From positions 310,001-374,000 of the forward strand of contig NZ_DS560019.1 in the NCBI RefSeq assembly GCF_000154825.1: a stretch of 64,000 nt of DNA. Direction: 5' to 3'. Shown piece after piece: positions 37,958-48,460 of this stretch (the first letter of the stretch is position 1; every line of letters begins with the position of its first letter). Made by a program: the position numbers and the translations under genes. Under the pieces are notes generated by a model. It was not told where the DNA came from. It was given only the letters and a program-made list of their open reading frames with translations, and searched no databases. The DNA is from Anaerofustis stercorihominis DSM 17244. Lineage in GTDB: Bacteria > Bacillota > Clostridia > Eubacteriales > Anaerofustaceae.

Positions 37958-37986
37958 AATATACCACCAAGGAAATACTTTGTCAA
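37958..37986 (-). promoter_or_regulatory. Promoter of the hrcA-grpE-dnaK-dnaJ operon
   Basis: On the minus strand TTGACA (37986-37981), a 17-base spacer and TATATT (37963-37958), just upstream of CIRCE. Confidence 0.85.
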
Positions 37987-38192
37987 TAGATTATAAAATT
38001 AATTTTCATTTTTAATTATATTTTAATCTTTACCTTATTTTAAATAAAGAACACTGAATATTCTTTACTATATTTACCCTATAAACCACAAAAGAATACA
38101 TATTAATTTATCAAATAAAAACTAAAAAAGAAAGAAAAATAGGAAGAAAATCTTAAATTTTATTAATTTATATTATTAAATAGCAATATAAA
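37987..38192. other. AT-rich spacer upstream of the hrcA promoter
   Basis: No gene or structured element seen. Confidence 0.5.
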
Positions 38193-38217
38193 AAAGAGAA
38201 GTAAAACTTCTCTTTTA
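38193..38217 (-). terminator. Terminator at the end of the FtsX-type gene
   Basis: Stem AAAGAGAAGT / ACTTCTCTTT with T-run on the minus strand, overlapping the stop codon. Confidence 0.8.
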
Positions 38218-41200
38218 TTCCACACTTTTAAGTGATTCGACCATATTGATTTTTTTCAAAGTCTTTTTCAGGAACAGATTGACAACAAACGCAAATACTA
38301 TCGTTAAAACTATCCCATATATATAACTCGAGAACAAAATACCTTTATAAAACTGAACAAAATCTACGGCTACTGTATTCATAAGGTAAATATGAAAGTA
38401 CTTTCCTACTATACAGCCTACTATAATACCCAAAATATTAAGTATTATATTTTCTCTTACTATATAAAAGTTTACTTCATTATTATAAAAACCGAGCACT
38501 TTTATAGTTGCGATCTCTCTTATCCTCTCGCTTACATTTATATTATCCAAGTTAAACATTACGACAAATGCAAGCATGCCAGCAGCAATAATTATAACAA
38601 CTATAACAAAATCCAAACTGTCCAGCTGTTCTGCGAAGTTATCCGCCTGCCTTTTATTAAAGTTGATGCTATTGATATTTTTATCTTTAAGCAAATCTTT
38701 ACTTATATTATCATAAGTAGCTTCATCATTATGAGCCAATCTCGATAAAATCAAATTTGGAGTTAAATCCTCATTCATTGTAGATTTATAATATTCTTCA
38801 CTTAAAAACATATAATGATAAACATAGTTATTGATTATATTTACAACAGGGACTTCAAACTCTTTATCATCCATATTTTTGATTTTTATTATATCGCCTT
38901 TTTTGATACCTGCTATTTCACTGAGCCTGCTTGTAATTATAACCCCGCTTTTCGGCATTTGAACGGTTTTATCCGACTCATAATCGTTTAAATAGATATA
39001 ATCGTTGACCGCACTTTTATCTATGGGAACCATCAAAGAAAATGAGTAGTCTTTTTTCTTTCCTTCCACATTATAGGTGTCCTTATAAAATAACTTACTG
39101 TCTTTTATTTCCTTATCTTTATTGAATGTACTCCTTATATCATTAAGCTCTTTAACCGTTATATCGGTATCCAAAGACGTTTCCATATTATAATTCCATA
39201 CTTTGTTATACTGCAAGTCAACAATACCGGATATGGAATACCTAAGTCCAAATCCCGCTATCAAGAGTCCGCAGCATGCCCCTATACCCACTACGCTCAT
39301 AATAAGACGCTTTTTATACCTTACCAAATTTCGTATTGTTATTTTCCATTTAAAGCTTATCTTATTCCATACAGCTGGTATCCTTTCCAGGAAGGTTTTT
39401 CTTCCGCTTTTCATTACTTTAGGTCTAAGCAAACTGGCACTTACTTCTTTAAGGTCACTATTACATGCAAAATATGCACTTAGTACCGTACACATGACAC
39501 CTATAAATAATGATAAAGCAATATATGAAGGATAAACCACGGTTATCAGATTAGGTGTTTTATAAAGTATCCTATACGCATTATAAATCATCTTAGGTAC
39601 GAAGGTAAATCCGATTATAAGACCTATCACACTGCCTATAAAGCTGGCTGAAAACGCATATACGATAAACTTCATACTTACAGCCCATTTACCGAAACCA
39701 AGAGCCTTTAAAATACCAAGTTCCGTTCTTTTTTCCTCTACCATTCTAGTCATTGTCGTCAAACAAACCAAAGCAGCAACCAAAAAGAATATTGCTGGGA
39801 ACACTTTTGCTACCGATGTTATTTTCTTTGAGTTCTCAGAATAGCTGAAATAACTTTCATTTGCGGTTCTGCCCAATGTATACCATTTTACTTCTTTTAA
39901 ATCATCGACTTTTTTCTTTAGCTTTACCTTATTTTATTTTCTGCTTTTATAAATTCATTATCAACCTTTGCTTTATTTTTATTATAATCTCTATAACCTT
40001 TATTTAATTTTTCTCTGCCCTCTTTAATTTGCTTTTCCGCTTTTTTGAATTCCGAATCCGCTTTGTTTCTTTGTTTTTCTAAATCTTTATATCCCTGTTT
40101 TACTTTTTCTTTTGCCTTTATCAATTCTTTTTGGGAAGATTTGATTTGGTTTTCGCTTTTTAATATTTTAGCTTCCGCAATGTCAAGCTCTTTCTGTTTT
40201 TTATCTAGTACATCTTTCAGATATTCCTTTTCCTGCGCAGTCAGACCTGCGACGTATTGTTCAAACTGTAACTTACCTTGTTCAAATTCTTTTCTCGCCT
40301 TAGTTACTTCTTCTTTTGCTTTTTTTAATTTCTTTTCATTAGCGGGTATTTCTTTTTTTGCCTTATCTAAATCCCTCTTTGCCTTTTCCAACTTTGATTT
40401 AGTATCTTTTTTAGTACTTTTTAATTCATTTTCACTTTTAGTTAATTTTGCCTTACTATCATCCAATGTCTTTTTAGCTTTATTTAATTTATCATTGGTT
40501 TCTTTTTTCTTCTTATTTAACTTATCTTCCGATTTTTTTATCTTCTTATAAGCCTTATCTTTTTCTTCCTGTAATCTTTCTTTACCTCTATCATCGGTTA
40601 CTTTTTTTATATTATCTTTATAATTATCTATTATATTTTCATATTCTTCACTGAAACAATTTACTTTATCTAAATTATTTAGGGTAATATACAAATCAGT
40701 ATATACGCTGCTGTCAAAAGAATTTTTATTTAAAATCAAAAATGTATCTATACTCCCGTTGCCAAGTGTGGAAGAACCGTAATCATCATCGGTAATATAA
40801 TAAGACCAAGAAGCACTGCCTACGATCTTTAATTTTTTAACTTTTAATTTTGCTCCGGAATGCTCTTCAACAGTTAGCACATCACCTAATTTATAGCCTT
40901 TAAACTCCATATAATTATCGGAAATAACGCATTCATCATCCTTATTGGGATATGTCCCCTTAATAAGTTCATATTTCATCATATTTATGTCTTTATAGTT
41001 CGGCATTCCAAAAGCTTTTGCAACTATACCGTCATCACCATGTTTTAATAATAATTCAGTAGAATACGTTGCAAATATATCTTTTGTATTCCTGTCATTT
41101 TTTATCGCTTCAACATCTTTTTTATTAAAGCCATATGTAGACATAAAATTAATATCATATAGATTTGTATCTTTAAAATATTTATCCGCGGTAAATTCCA

Positions 41201-41327
41201 TCTGAGGACCGATAACTCTTAAACCCACAAAAAAACAAACACCTAATAACGTGATCAATAGGATTGAAATAAATCTGTTTTTAGTTGTCTTGATTTCTCT
41301 GAATAAGTCTTTTAATAAAGTCTTCAT
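38215..41327 (-). pseudogene. FtsX-type ABC transporter permease with coiled-coil domain, split by a one-base frameshift
   Basis: Frame one (41327-39924, 467 residues) has a TM helix (about 17-38), an extracytoplasmic MacB-like domain and a long Lys/Glu coiled coil (about 235-465). Frame two (38215-39876, with a TTG start) begins GRTANESYFSY and has FtsX domains with RMVEEKRTELGILKALG and SERIREIATIKVLGF. Frame two is open upstream of its TTG through KVKLKKKVDDLKEVKWYTLGR, without an ATG, back to the end of frame one at AAAATAAGGTAAAG. Re-reading one G there joins them into about 1035 residues, the normal size and order for this family. Exact function is unknown; such systems export peptides or lipids or sense antibiotics. 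The partner ATPase lies upstream. Confidence 0.75.
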
Positions 41328-41581
41328 TATTTACCTTTTCTATAAATATAATATTTACTTTATAATTTAGCATTAAACTATTTGATAATTAAAAATGCTC
41401 TTTAAAACTATATAATGAAAAATATGCGGGTCGGGGTAGTAGTCGTTTATATAAAAATCGGGTAGATTTTTATATAAAATCCGACTACGTAAAAAGCCTC
41501 CATGGCGTTTGAATGGAAGGGTTTTATCCAATATTTTTGCCTTCGGAAAAATATTGGTCGACCTTAAAGTCGAAACCATAT
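41328..41581. repeat. Hairpin-rich intergenic element
   Basis: Three stems in about 135 bases: GTAGTCG plus a 14-bp AT stem (41439-41459) pairing with 41465-41488 (21 bp in all, with a 3-base bulge); CCAATATTTTT (41528-41538) with AAAAATATTGG (41547-41557); and TCGAC / GTCGA (41558-41573). No T-run ends the set in a typical terminator. It separates the ATPase and permease genes of one transporter. Looks like a mobile intergenic palindrome or a structured RNA spacer. Confidence 0.55.
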
Positions 41582-42286
41582 TTACCATTCAATATCCTCT
41601 ACATTTTTAACATTTTCGTTTATGATTATATCGCTTATTTCTCCGTTTTTTACTTTGATTATCTTATCAGCCATTGACATGAGTGCAAGATTATGAGTCA
41701 CGACTATAACGGGGATATTGTTCATAAAACATATATCTTGCAAAAGTTTTAGTATGGACTTTCCCGTCTTATAATCGAGAGCTCCCGTAGGTTCGTCACA
41801 TAAAAGCAGCTTCGGATTTTTTGCCAATGCCCTTGCTATAGATACCCTCTGCTGTTCTCCTCCCGAAAGCTGAGAAGGAAAGTTATCTTTTCTGTTTAAA
41901 AGCCCTACATCTTCCAGTGCTTTCTCGGCTGATATTTCGGAGTTTGATATTTCAGTGGCAAGCTCTATATTTTCCTTTGCGGTAAGATTTTGTACTAAAT
42001 TATAAAACTGAAAAACAAAACCTACATCATATCTTCGGTATGTTGTAAGTTCTTTTTCATTAAATGAACTTATATCTTTACCTCCTACAATAATACTCCC
42101 ATCGGTTATAGAATCCATCCCTCCAAGAAGATTGAGAAGAGTCGTTTTGCCCGCACCGCTTTGACCTACGATAATCGTAAATTTACCTTTTTCTATTTCA
42201 AAGCTTACATTATTAAGAGCCGTCGTGGTATTTTCTCCGCTGCCGTAAATCTTACTTACATTTTTAAATATAATATTATCTGACAT
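41582..42286 (-). CDS. ABC transporter ATP-binding protein (LolD/MacB class)
   Basis: 234 residues. Walker [12 protein letters not shown] (about 39-49), Q-loop FVFQFYNLV, signature [15 protein letters not shown] (about 140-154), Walker [13 protein letters not shown], switch His in VTHN. Pairs with the FtsX-type permease downstream; together they form a type VII (MacB-like) transporter. Confidence 0.93.
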   Translation of the reverse strand: MSDNIIFKNVSKIYGSGENTTTALNNVSFEIEKGKFTIIVGQSGAGKTTLLNLLGGMDSITDGSIIVGGKDISSFNEKELTTYRRYDVGFVFQFYNLVQNLTAKENIELATEISNSEISAEKALEDVGLLNRKDNFPSQLSGGEQQRVSIARALAKNPKLLLCDEPTGALDYKTGKSILKLLQDICFMNNIPVIVVTHNLALMSMADKIIKVKNGEISDIIINENVKNVEDIEW

Positions 42287-42363
42287 ATAAAACCCCTGCC
42301 TTTTTACTTATAAATATTATACTATCAATTTAAACATTTTCATATGTATTTTAATAAGAAAAA

Positions 42364-43077
42364 TCAAACATTACTTCCCATTTTTGATTTATTGGAAATA
42401 AGCCTTGTCCGCCCTTCGACTTTAACCAATGTATTTAATTCTTTCAAAGCATTATTCCCGATCCATACTTTTGATTTTATGCCTGATAATATCAATTTAT
42501 TTGATACTTTTGCTGATTTATCTTTCCACTCCATATCTTTTTTACCGATTTCTTTAAGTGCCCACAACACTGCCTTTTTTACATGTTCCCTGTCATCATC
42601 GCTGTTTTCTTCTATTATTTGAAGCATTTTATTTAGAGCTTCATCATCAGCTTTTTTATTATGAATAACATAAGAAGCAATAAGAGTAAATGCAGCCCTT
42701 TTATAATATAGTTTTTCACTGCTGCTCCATTTATATATAAGATCTTCATATCCTTTTATTTTAATGATTATATTCTTGCATAAGTGATCACATAAATCCC
42801 AAGAAATGACATCATTCATTATTTCTTCTATATATTCAAGCGTGACTGACTTTTTATCCATTATCAAAACAGATAAAAGCATAGCCTCGTGATATCCGCT
42901 TATCCAAAGTTCTCTTGCAAGGTCGTTATCCTTTTTAATATTCTTACTAAATTTCCTTAAATCCGCCATAGGAACACCTATACATCTGTCTTCGGGAATA
43001 CCCAGTTTAATAATATTTTTCTTATACTTTTCATCACTCATTTTTTTAAGCTCATTGATTATTTCATTACTATTCAT
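42364..43077 (-). CDS. DNA alkylation repair protein (AlkD-type, HEAT-like repeats)
   Basis: 237 residues of helical repeats. RCIGVPMADLRKFSKNIKKD, ELWISGYHEAMLLSVLIMD and SWDLCDHLCKNII match the AlkD/DUF-type DNA-glycosylase family (PF08713); WALKEIGKKD is the conserved C-terminal motif. AlkD removes bulky alkylated bases without flipping. Whether this one is active is unproved. Monocistronic. Confidence 0.85.
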   Translation of the reverse strand: MNSNEIINELKKMSDEKYKKNIIKLGIPEDRCIGVPMADLRKFSKNIKKDNDLARELWISGYHEAMLLSVLIMDKKSVTLEYIEEIMNDVISWDLCDHLCKNIIIKIKGYEDLIYKWSSSEKLYYKRAAFTLIASYVIHNKKADDEALNKMLQIIEENSDDDREHVKKAVLWALKEIGKKDMEWKDKSAKVSNKLILSGIKSKVWIGNNALKELNTLVKVEGRTRLISNKSKMGSNV

Positions 43078-43213
43078 AACGCTTCCCCTTTATTAAGTAT
43101 ATTTAAATCAATTATATAACAAATCAAAATTTTTACTATTACTTTATTTCACAAGTAGAAAATATTTTTCTGCTGTGATATACTAAAAAATATAATAAAT
43201 TTCAGAGGTTATT

Positions 43214-44056
43214 ATGAGAGAAATAGATACCGGTTTAGTAAGAAAAACAGTAAAAGATTTGATATTAAAAGCGAATATATTCCTCTGTCCGGATATAAAA
43301 AACGAGCTGATCAAAAAAGAAAAAGAAGAAAAATCGGAAATAGGAAAAGGACTTTTAAATGTAATAAACGAGAACATAAAAGTCGCGGCAAGAGAGAACT
43401 GTCCTATTTGCCAAGATACGGGGATGTGTATCGTTTTTTTGGAGGTCGGACAGGAAGTTGTATTTAAAGGCAACTATATTTATGATGAAATAAACGAAGC
43501 AATAAGAGAAGCTTACGAAGAAGGATATTTCAGAAAAAGCGTAGTCGGCTGTCCGCTTAGAAGAGAAAATACAAAAGACAACACTCCGGGAATCATATAT
43601 TATAATATAGTAAAGGGAGATAAGGTAAATATCAAAGTAATGCCAAAAGGTTTCGGCAGTGAAAACTGCGGAGCAACGAAAATGCTAAAACCCGCCGACG
43701 GTTATGAAGGTGTAGTAAATTTTATTTTAGACACGGTAAAGAATGCGGGAAGTAAGCCTTGCCCTCCGATGATAATAGGAATAGGAATAGGCGGAACCAT
43801 GGAAAAATCCGCACTTATGGCAAAAGAAGCATTGCTTTTAGATATAAATCATAAAAATGAAGATCCCTTTTACGCTGAAATGGAAGAAGAATTATATACA
43901 AAGATAAATAATCTTGGGATAGGTCCGGGTGGACTTGGAGGAACGACAACAGCTTTAGGGGTAAATATTTTAACTTACCCTACCCATATAGCGGGACTTC
44001 CGATAAGTGTAAATATAGGATGTCACGTATCGAGACATACACAAACGGAGATATGA
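43214..44056 (+). CDS. Class I fumarate hydratase, alpha subunit
   Basis: 280 residues. 4Fe-4S ligands in CPICQDTGMC (about 60), VVGCPLRREN (about 113) and ENCGATKML (about 155). This is the N-terminal half of FumA/TtdA-type fumarases, split in Clostridia into two subunits. It hydrates fumarate to malate; a tartrate or mesaconate dehydratase is possible because the family overlaps in sequence. The next gene, two bases on, is the beta subunit. Confidence 0.92.
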   Translation: MREIDTGLVRKTVKDLILKANIFLCPDIKNELIKKEKEEKSEIGKGLLNVINENIKVAARENCPICQDTGMCIVFLEVGQEVVFKGNYIYDEINEAIREAYEEGYFRKSVVGCPLRRENTKDNTPGIIYYNIVKGDKVNIKVMPKGFGSENCGATKMLKPADGYEGVVNFILDTVKNAGSKPCPPMIIGIGIGGTMEKSALMAKEALLLDINHKNEDPFYAEMEEELYTKINNLGIGPGGLGGTTTALGVNILTYPTHIAGLPISVNIGCHVSRHTQTEI

Positions 44057-44057
44057 T

Positions 44058-44606
44058 ATGGAAAAGAAAATAACATTACCTTTGACCGACGAAGAAATAT
44101 TTAACTTAAATGCAGGAGATAAAATATATTTAACGGGAACCATATATACGGCGAGAGACGCAGCTCATAAAGAAATGATCGAAACGATCGAAAAAGGCGA
44201 AGAACTTCCCTTTGATATAAAAGGCGCGTGTATATATTATGCGGGTCCCTGCCCGGAGAAGCCGGGAGAAGTAATAGGTTCATGCGGTCCCACAACATCC
44301 GCAAGAATGGATAAATACACTCCTTTACTCCTTGAAAAAGGACTTAAGCTCATAATAGGAAAAGGCGAAAGAAACGATGAAGTGGAAAATGCCTTAAAAG
44401 AAAACGGAGCGGTATATTTGGCGGCAGTGGGCGGCTGCGGAGCTATTATAAAAAAATGCATAAAAAAAGCAAAGCTCATTGCTTACCCCAATCTCCTTTC
44501 TGAAGCCGTAAGAGAGCTTTACGTGGAAGGTTTCCCTTTGATCGTCGCAATAGACGCAAAAGGAAATAATCTTTATAAAACCGAAATGATAAAGTATCGG
44601 AAATAA
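44058..44606 (+). CDS. Class I fumarate hydratase, beta subunit
   Basis: 182 residues. LNAGDKIYLTGTIYTARDAAHKE and the conserved CGPTTSARMDKYTPLLLEKG and GGCGAII motifs mark the C-terminal (substrate-binding) half of class I fumarase. Translationally coupled to the alpha subunit. Confidence 0.93.
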   Translation: MEKKITLPLTDEEIFNLNAGDKIYLTGTIYTARDAAHKEMIETIEKGEELPFDIKGACIYYAGPCPEKPGEVIGSCGPTTSARMDKYTPLLLEKGLKLIIGKGERNDEVENALKENGAVYLAAVGGCGAIIKKCIKKAKLIAYPNLLSEAVRELYVEGFPLIVAIDAKGNNLYKTEMIKYRK

Positions 44607-44609
44607 ATA

Positions 44610-44648
44610 ATAAAAAAAGACCCCAATGAAAATGAGGTCTTTTTTATT
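44610..44648. terminator. Bidirectional terminator between fumarase and the repeat protein
   Basis: Stem AAAAAAGACC / GGTCTTTTTT between convergent genes, with A and T runs on the two sides. Confidence 0.85.
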
Positions 44649-44660
44649 TTAATAATTTTA

Positions 44661-47115
44661 TTATTTAACTTTTACTTTTAGAACCTTGCTGAAGCTTCCC
44701 TTATTGCTTCCCGCAACAGCTCTTACTTTATAGTAATAAGTCTTCTTAGATTTTAATTTCTTATTTGTATATTTTGTAGATTTTAATGTGGCAACTTTTT
44801 TATAACCGCTGCCCTTTTTAGTCGAACGATAAAGTTCATATTTTGTAGCTCCTTTAACTTTACCGAAAGATACAACCGCGTATTTTTTACCGGCTTTTAC
44901 TTTAAATGATGAAACTTTGGAAAGTTTTAACATTGGTATTGATGTAACTTTTGTCTTGGCATTACATCTTGAGCAATGTATAGATTTAGAGCCTTTAGCT
45001 GTATATGTTGCTTTTTTATCTACCGTATAACCTTTGTTCCATTTATGTCCCAATGCTTTTACAACGACTTTATCCATCTTATGGCAGTCAGAACAAAATC
45101 TTGCATTTGCACCATTTGTAGTACATGTAGGAGCCAATGCTGTTTCCCATGCACCGTAATTGTGAACGTCATTCTTAGGGATTACTGTTTCTTCGGTTAC
45201 ACTTTCACATCTTGAACAATGTTTAGATTTAAGTCCTTCTTTTGAACATGTAGCACTTACATCAACAGTAAATTCATCGCTGTAATCATGTCCCAATGCT
45301 TTTGTTGCAACTTCATTTTGATATGCATCACATTTTTCACATTTTTGAGCCATCAAGCCTTTATCCGTACATGTAGCTTCTTTTACTATAGTGTATTTGT
45401 CGGCATAACTATGTCCGGTAGCATTAATATCTCTGCTGTTTTGTGTAGAATCACATCTTGAACAGTGCTGTGATTCACTTCCGTTTTCTGTACATGTAGG
45501 TTCTGTATCTACTGTATACGCCTCTGCATAATCATGACCTAAAACGTCTATTGATGTAACCTCAGTCTTATCGTCACATCTTGAGCAGTGTTTTGATTTG
45601 CTTCCCGCTTCAGTACAAGTCGCTTCTTTATCAACGGTAAAATCTTCTGCATATTTATGTCCCATAGCAGGGATTTCATAAGCTTTGTCTTCTTCACCGC
45701 ATGTCTTGCAGACTCTTTCCTTTTTACCCGCATCTGTACATGTAGGGTCTGTTACCACATATTCACCCCAGTCATGTCCCGTTGCGGGAATGATAACTTC
45801 ATCTACCTTATCTCCGCATACGCTGCATTCTTTATATGTCTTGCCGTCTTTAGTACATGTTGCAGCTTCTGTTTTTTCTTCGTATTTATGTCCAAGTGCA
45901 GGGATAGCTTCCGTAGAATTTTCCTTTACATCATCACATACGCTGCATTTTAAATTCTTTTCTCCAGCTTCCGTACATGTTGCGGCTTTAACTATATTTT
46001 CCTTATAATCATGTTCGATCATAGGGATTTCTTCTTCTATCTTATTACTGCAAACACTGCAAGTCTTGCTCTTGGAACCAACTTTCGTACAAGTTGCTTC
46101 TTCATCAATCGTCCATTCTTCAGGATATATATGATCATCAGTCTTTTCTATTTCCGTAACATCGGATTTTTCTGTACAGCCCGGAGTAGTACAGTGATGA
46201 GATTTGCTTCCTGCTTCTTTGCAAGTCGCTTCCTTATCAACTGTCCATTCATCGGAATAACTATGATCAAGTTTAGCAATTTCTTCACTATCCTTTGTTT
46301 CACTACATCTGCTGCAATGTGTAGATTTGCTGCCCACTGCCAAACATGTAGGTTCTTGATCAACTGTTTTTTCGCTTTCCCAGTCATGACCCAATTCGTC
46401 TGATGCAGTAGATAATATATTTTCATGTCCGCAAACGGTACAAACCTTATAAGTTTGAGTACCTACAGTACATGTAGGAGCCTTTGTAAGCGTTTCGTCT
46501 CCGTATGTATGTTCAATCATAGGAATGGTTTCAGCGTCTTTTGTTTCATCGCATCTGCTGCAATGTATAGATTTGCTGCCCGCTTCCGTACATGTTGCTT
46601 CTTTGTCAACTGTTTTTTTCGCTTTCCCAGTCATGATCCAAAGCAGGTGTTGTAGTCACATCTTTATTACCGCAAACAGTGCATGTCTTTGTAGATGTAC
46701 CAGCTTCTGTACAAGTAGGTTCAACAACTACAGGATCCCCGTACTTATGACCGGTAGCAGAGATAGTTGTCTTATTAAGAACGACATCACAACCTTCATT
46801 CGTACAAACAAGACCTTCTTCGCCGTTTTCTGTACAAGTTGCTTCCTTTATTACCTTTTGTTCAAAATTATGACCTGTTGCAGGAATAGTTTTTTTACTA
46901 TCCTCATCTACTTTGTCACAGACACTACAGTGAATGGACTCCTCTCCGTCAGCAGTACAAGCAGCTTTTTGATCGACAGTATATTCTTTATTCCATACAT
47001 GATTACCCTCACCGCAGTCTTTTACGTCATCCGCAAAGACATAAGCAGGAAGTAAAGAAACAACCATCATTAAAGTAACAGCTAAGCTTATACCCTTTTT
47101 TAAGTGATTCTTCAT
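44661..47115 (-). pseudogene. Secreted protein with 17 Cys-rich repeats and Fn3-like C-terminus, frameshifted at an A7 tract
   Basis: ATG 47115 starts a signal peptide (MKNHLKKGISLAVTLMMVVSLLPAYVFA). Then come 17 modules of about 40 residues, each with H-x-[YWF] ... [AP]TC ... CxxC, ending in an Fn3-like domain (about 85 residues: VSSFKVKAGKKYAVVSF to the end). The frame breaks at 46613-46619, where A7 (minus strand) follows AAAGCG; the sister repeat about 46372-46377 has A6 and continues correctly. After the break the modules continue without loss to 44661. One A too many gives a protein of about 165 residues instead of about 820. Each module has one His and three Cys, enough for a metal site. 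Function unknown; likely cell-surface. Module 17 reads ATYT, having lost its first Cys. Confidence 0.75.
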
Positions 47116-47418
47116 TTAATAATTTCTCCTTTATAATATTTTAAATATATAATGCAAAGAAATTGTTACATAAAGCTTACTTTTTGTAACAGAAAATATA
47201 TAATGAATATAAGCATTTAATAAATATATTTATGCAATAAACAACGTATTTATGACATAAAAATCAATTTTATTTGTTATTTATACAAAATTTTGTTTTG
47301 TTACACAAAGTAAACCTTTTTTACCAAAAAATCTTATTATTTCTAAGAATTTTTTAAGGACGTCCTTTAATAATCGTCTCTTAATATATTGTTAAAAATT
47401 TTAATAAAATGAAAATAC

Positions 47419-47452
47419 AAAAAAAGAGCCCCGTTAACGGGGTTCTTTTTTT
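47419..47452. terminator. Strong bidirectional terminator
   Basis: Stem AAAAAGAGCCCCGTT / AACGGGGTTCTTTTT flanked by A and T runs, far from any recognised gene end. Implies an unannotated transcript. Confidence 0.8.
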
Positions 47453-47495
47453 GATAAAATGAGGGAATGATATGAAATTTCTTTACATACCATTT

Positions 47496-47608
47496 AGGGG
47501 AAATTATGAAAAAGTTTCTAAAACTTTTTACAACATAAGTATACAATTAAAAATTGACATACCATTGTTTTTAATGTGAAAAGTTTAAAAAGCTTTAACG
47601 TTTTTTGA
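47496..47608 (+). ncRNA. Paired element, copy 1 (possible structured RNA)
   Basis: Begins AGGGGAAATT, then a 9-bp hairpin (AAAAAGTTT / AAACTTTTT), TAAGTATA, TTGACA, ATGTGAAA and ends TTTTTTGA. The same blocks recur with identical spacing exactly 491 bases downstream. The hairpin sequence is different in each copy but the position is kept, as expected for RNA. Direction inferred from the terminal T-run. Confidence 0.5.
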
Positions 47609-47887
47609 CTCATAAAAAATAAAAGATAAATAAAAAACCGATTTAATAAATTAAGTATTACTCTCTTAAATTACTAATTTAATTCCTAAAAATAATCATT
47701 AATACATTACTGATAAAATAAAATTTTAAATATTATTTATAATTCATGCTTTTATAGCAAAAACATATTTCGGATAATATCTTATAATGAATTACGATAG
47801 AATATATTCAAAACAAAATTAAAAACTAATATAGGATTTTTATCTTATTATTAATAATGATAATATATAACTTGTTTTTTACAAAAG

Positions 47888-47911
47888 AAAAAAGACCTTG
47901 CGGTCTTTTTT
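47888..47911. terminator. Terminator between the two paired elements
   Basis: Stem AAAAAAGACC / GGTCTTTTTT around a short loop; works in both directions. Confidence 0.8.
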
Positions 47912-47986
47912 CTTTGTTATTTATTTCTTCCTTATAAAGGATTATTTTTCCTAATTTTAAAGAAAATCATAACATTCTAAAATTAA

Positions 47987-48100
47987 AGGGGAAATTGTTT
48001 GTAAAACCTTATCTGTTTTACAGCCTTAAGTATATAACCCTATGTTGACAGCCTCTTGTCTCTTATGTGAAATATAAAAGAAAAAAATGGCCTTTTTTGA
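47987..48100 (+). ncRNA. Paired element, copy 2 (possible structured RNA)
   Basis: AGGGGAAATT (47987), hairpin TGTAAAAC / GTTTTACA, TAAGTATA (48027), TTGACA (48045) with GACA able to pair with TGTC, ATGTGAAA (48065), and TTTTTTGA at the end (48093). In copy 1 the second stem is GACA / TGTT, a G-C to G-U change that keeps pairing. Confidence 0.5.
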
Positions 48101-48460
48101 TTAAAAAAACATTAGAATATTAATCATTTATTTATTAAATAAAGATTACCTCTTGAAAAATCAAGGGTTTGAGACTATTTATCTTTTTAAAATAAACTTC
48201 TTTGTTATAAAGTATAATAAAACCAAAAATACAAAATAAAACAATATTTTATTAAATGTTATTCCAACCCACATTTTTCTTAGTCTCCGTCTTTTTTATA
48301 TTATATTAAATAAATAAAAAATAATTACTTTTAATTGATTTATTCATCTAACCATAGTAAAATATCTAATAGAATTATTTCAATTTAGTCTCTTTAACAA
48401 TTTATTTTATTTTAAAACATCTAAATGATTTTATTCGTTTCATTTTCTCGGAGGTAACAA

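Larger units (their letters stand above)
47116..48460. other. 1.3-kb non-coding region upstream of rho
   Basis: No credible gene above about 40 codons. It holds two rho-independent terminators (47419-47452, 47888-47911), each followed by one copy of the paired element, and then about 350 AT-rich bases before rho. AT-rich DNA right of 47116 should include the repeat protein's promoter. Confidence 0.6.

Noticed and set aside
41373-41588. Minus-strand 71-codon frame between ATPase and permease
   Set aside because: It runs across strong palindromes and has no family-like sequence; explained by the hairpin element.
47554-47580. TTGACA in the paired elements as a promoter -35 box
   Set aside because: No -10 box at 16-18 bases in either copy.
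47472-47582. Small open frame (about 35 codons) with GAGGG upstream inside paired element 1
   Set aside because: The second copy of the element has stops in the same frame, so coding is not conserved.
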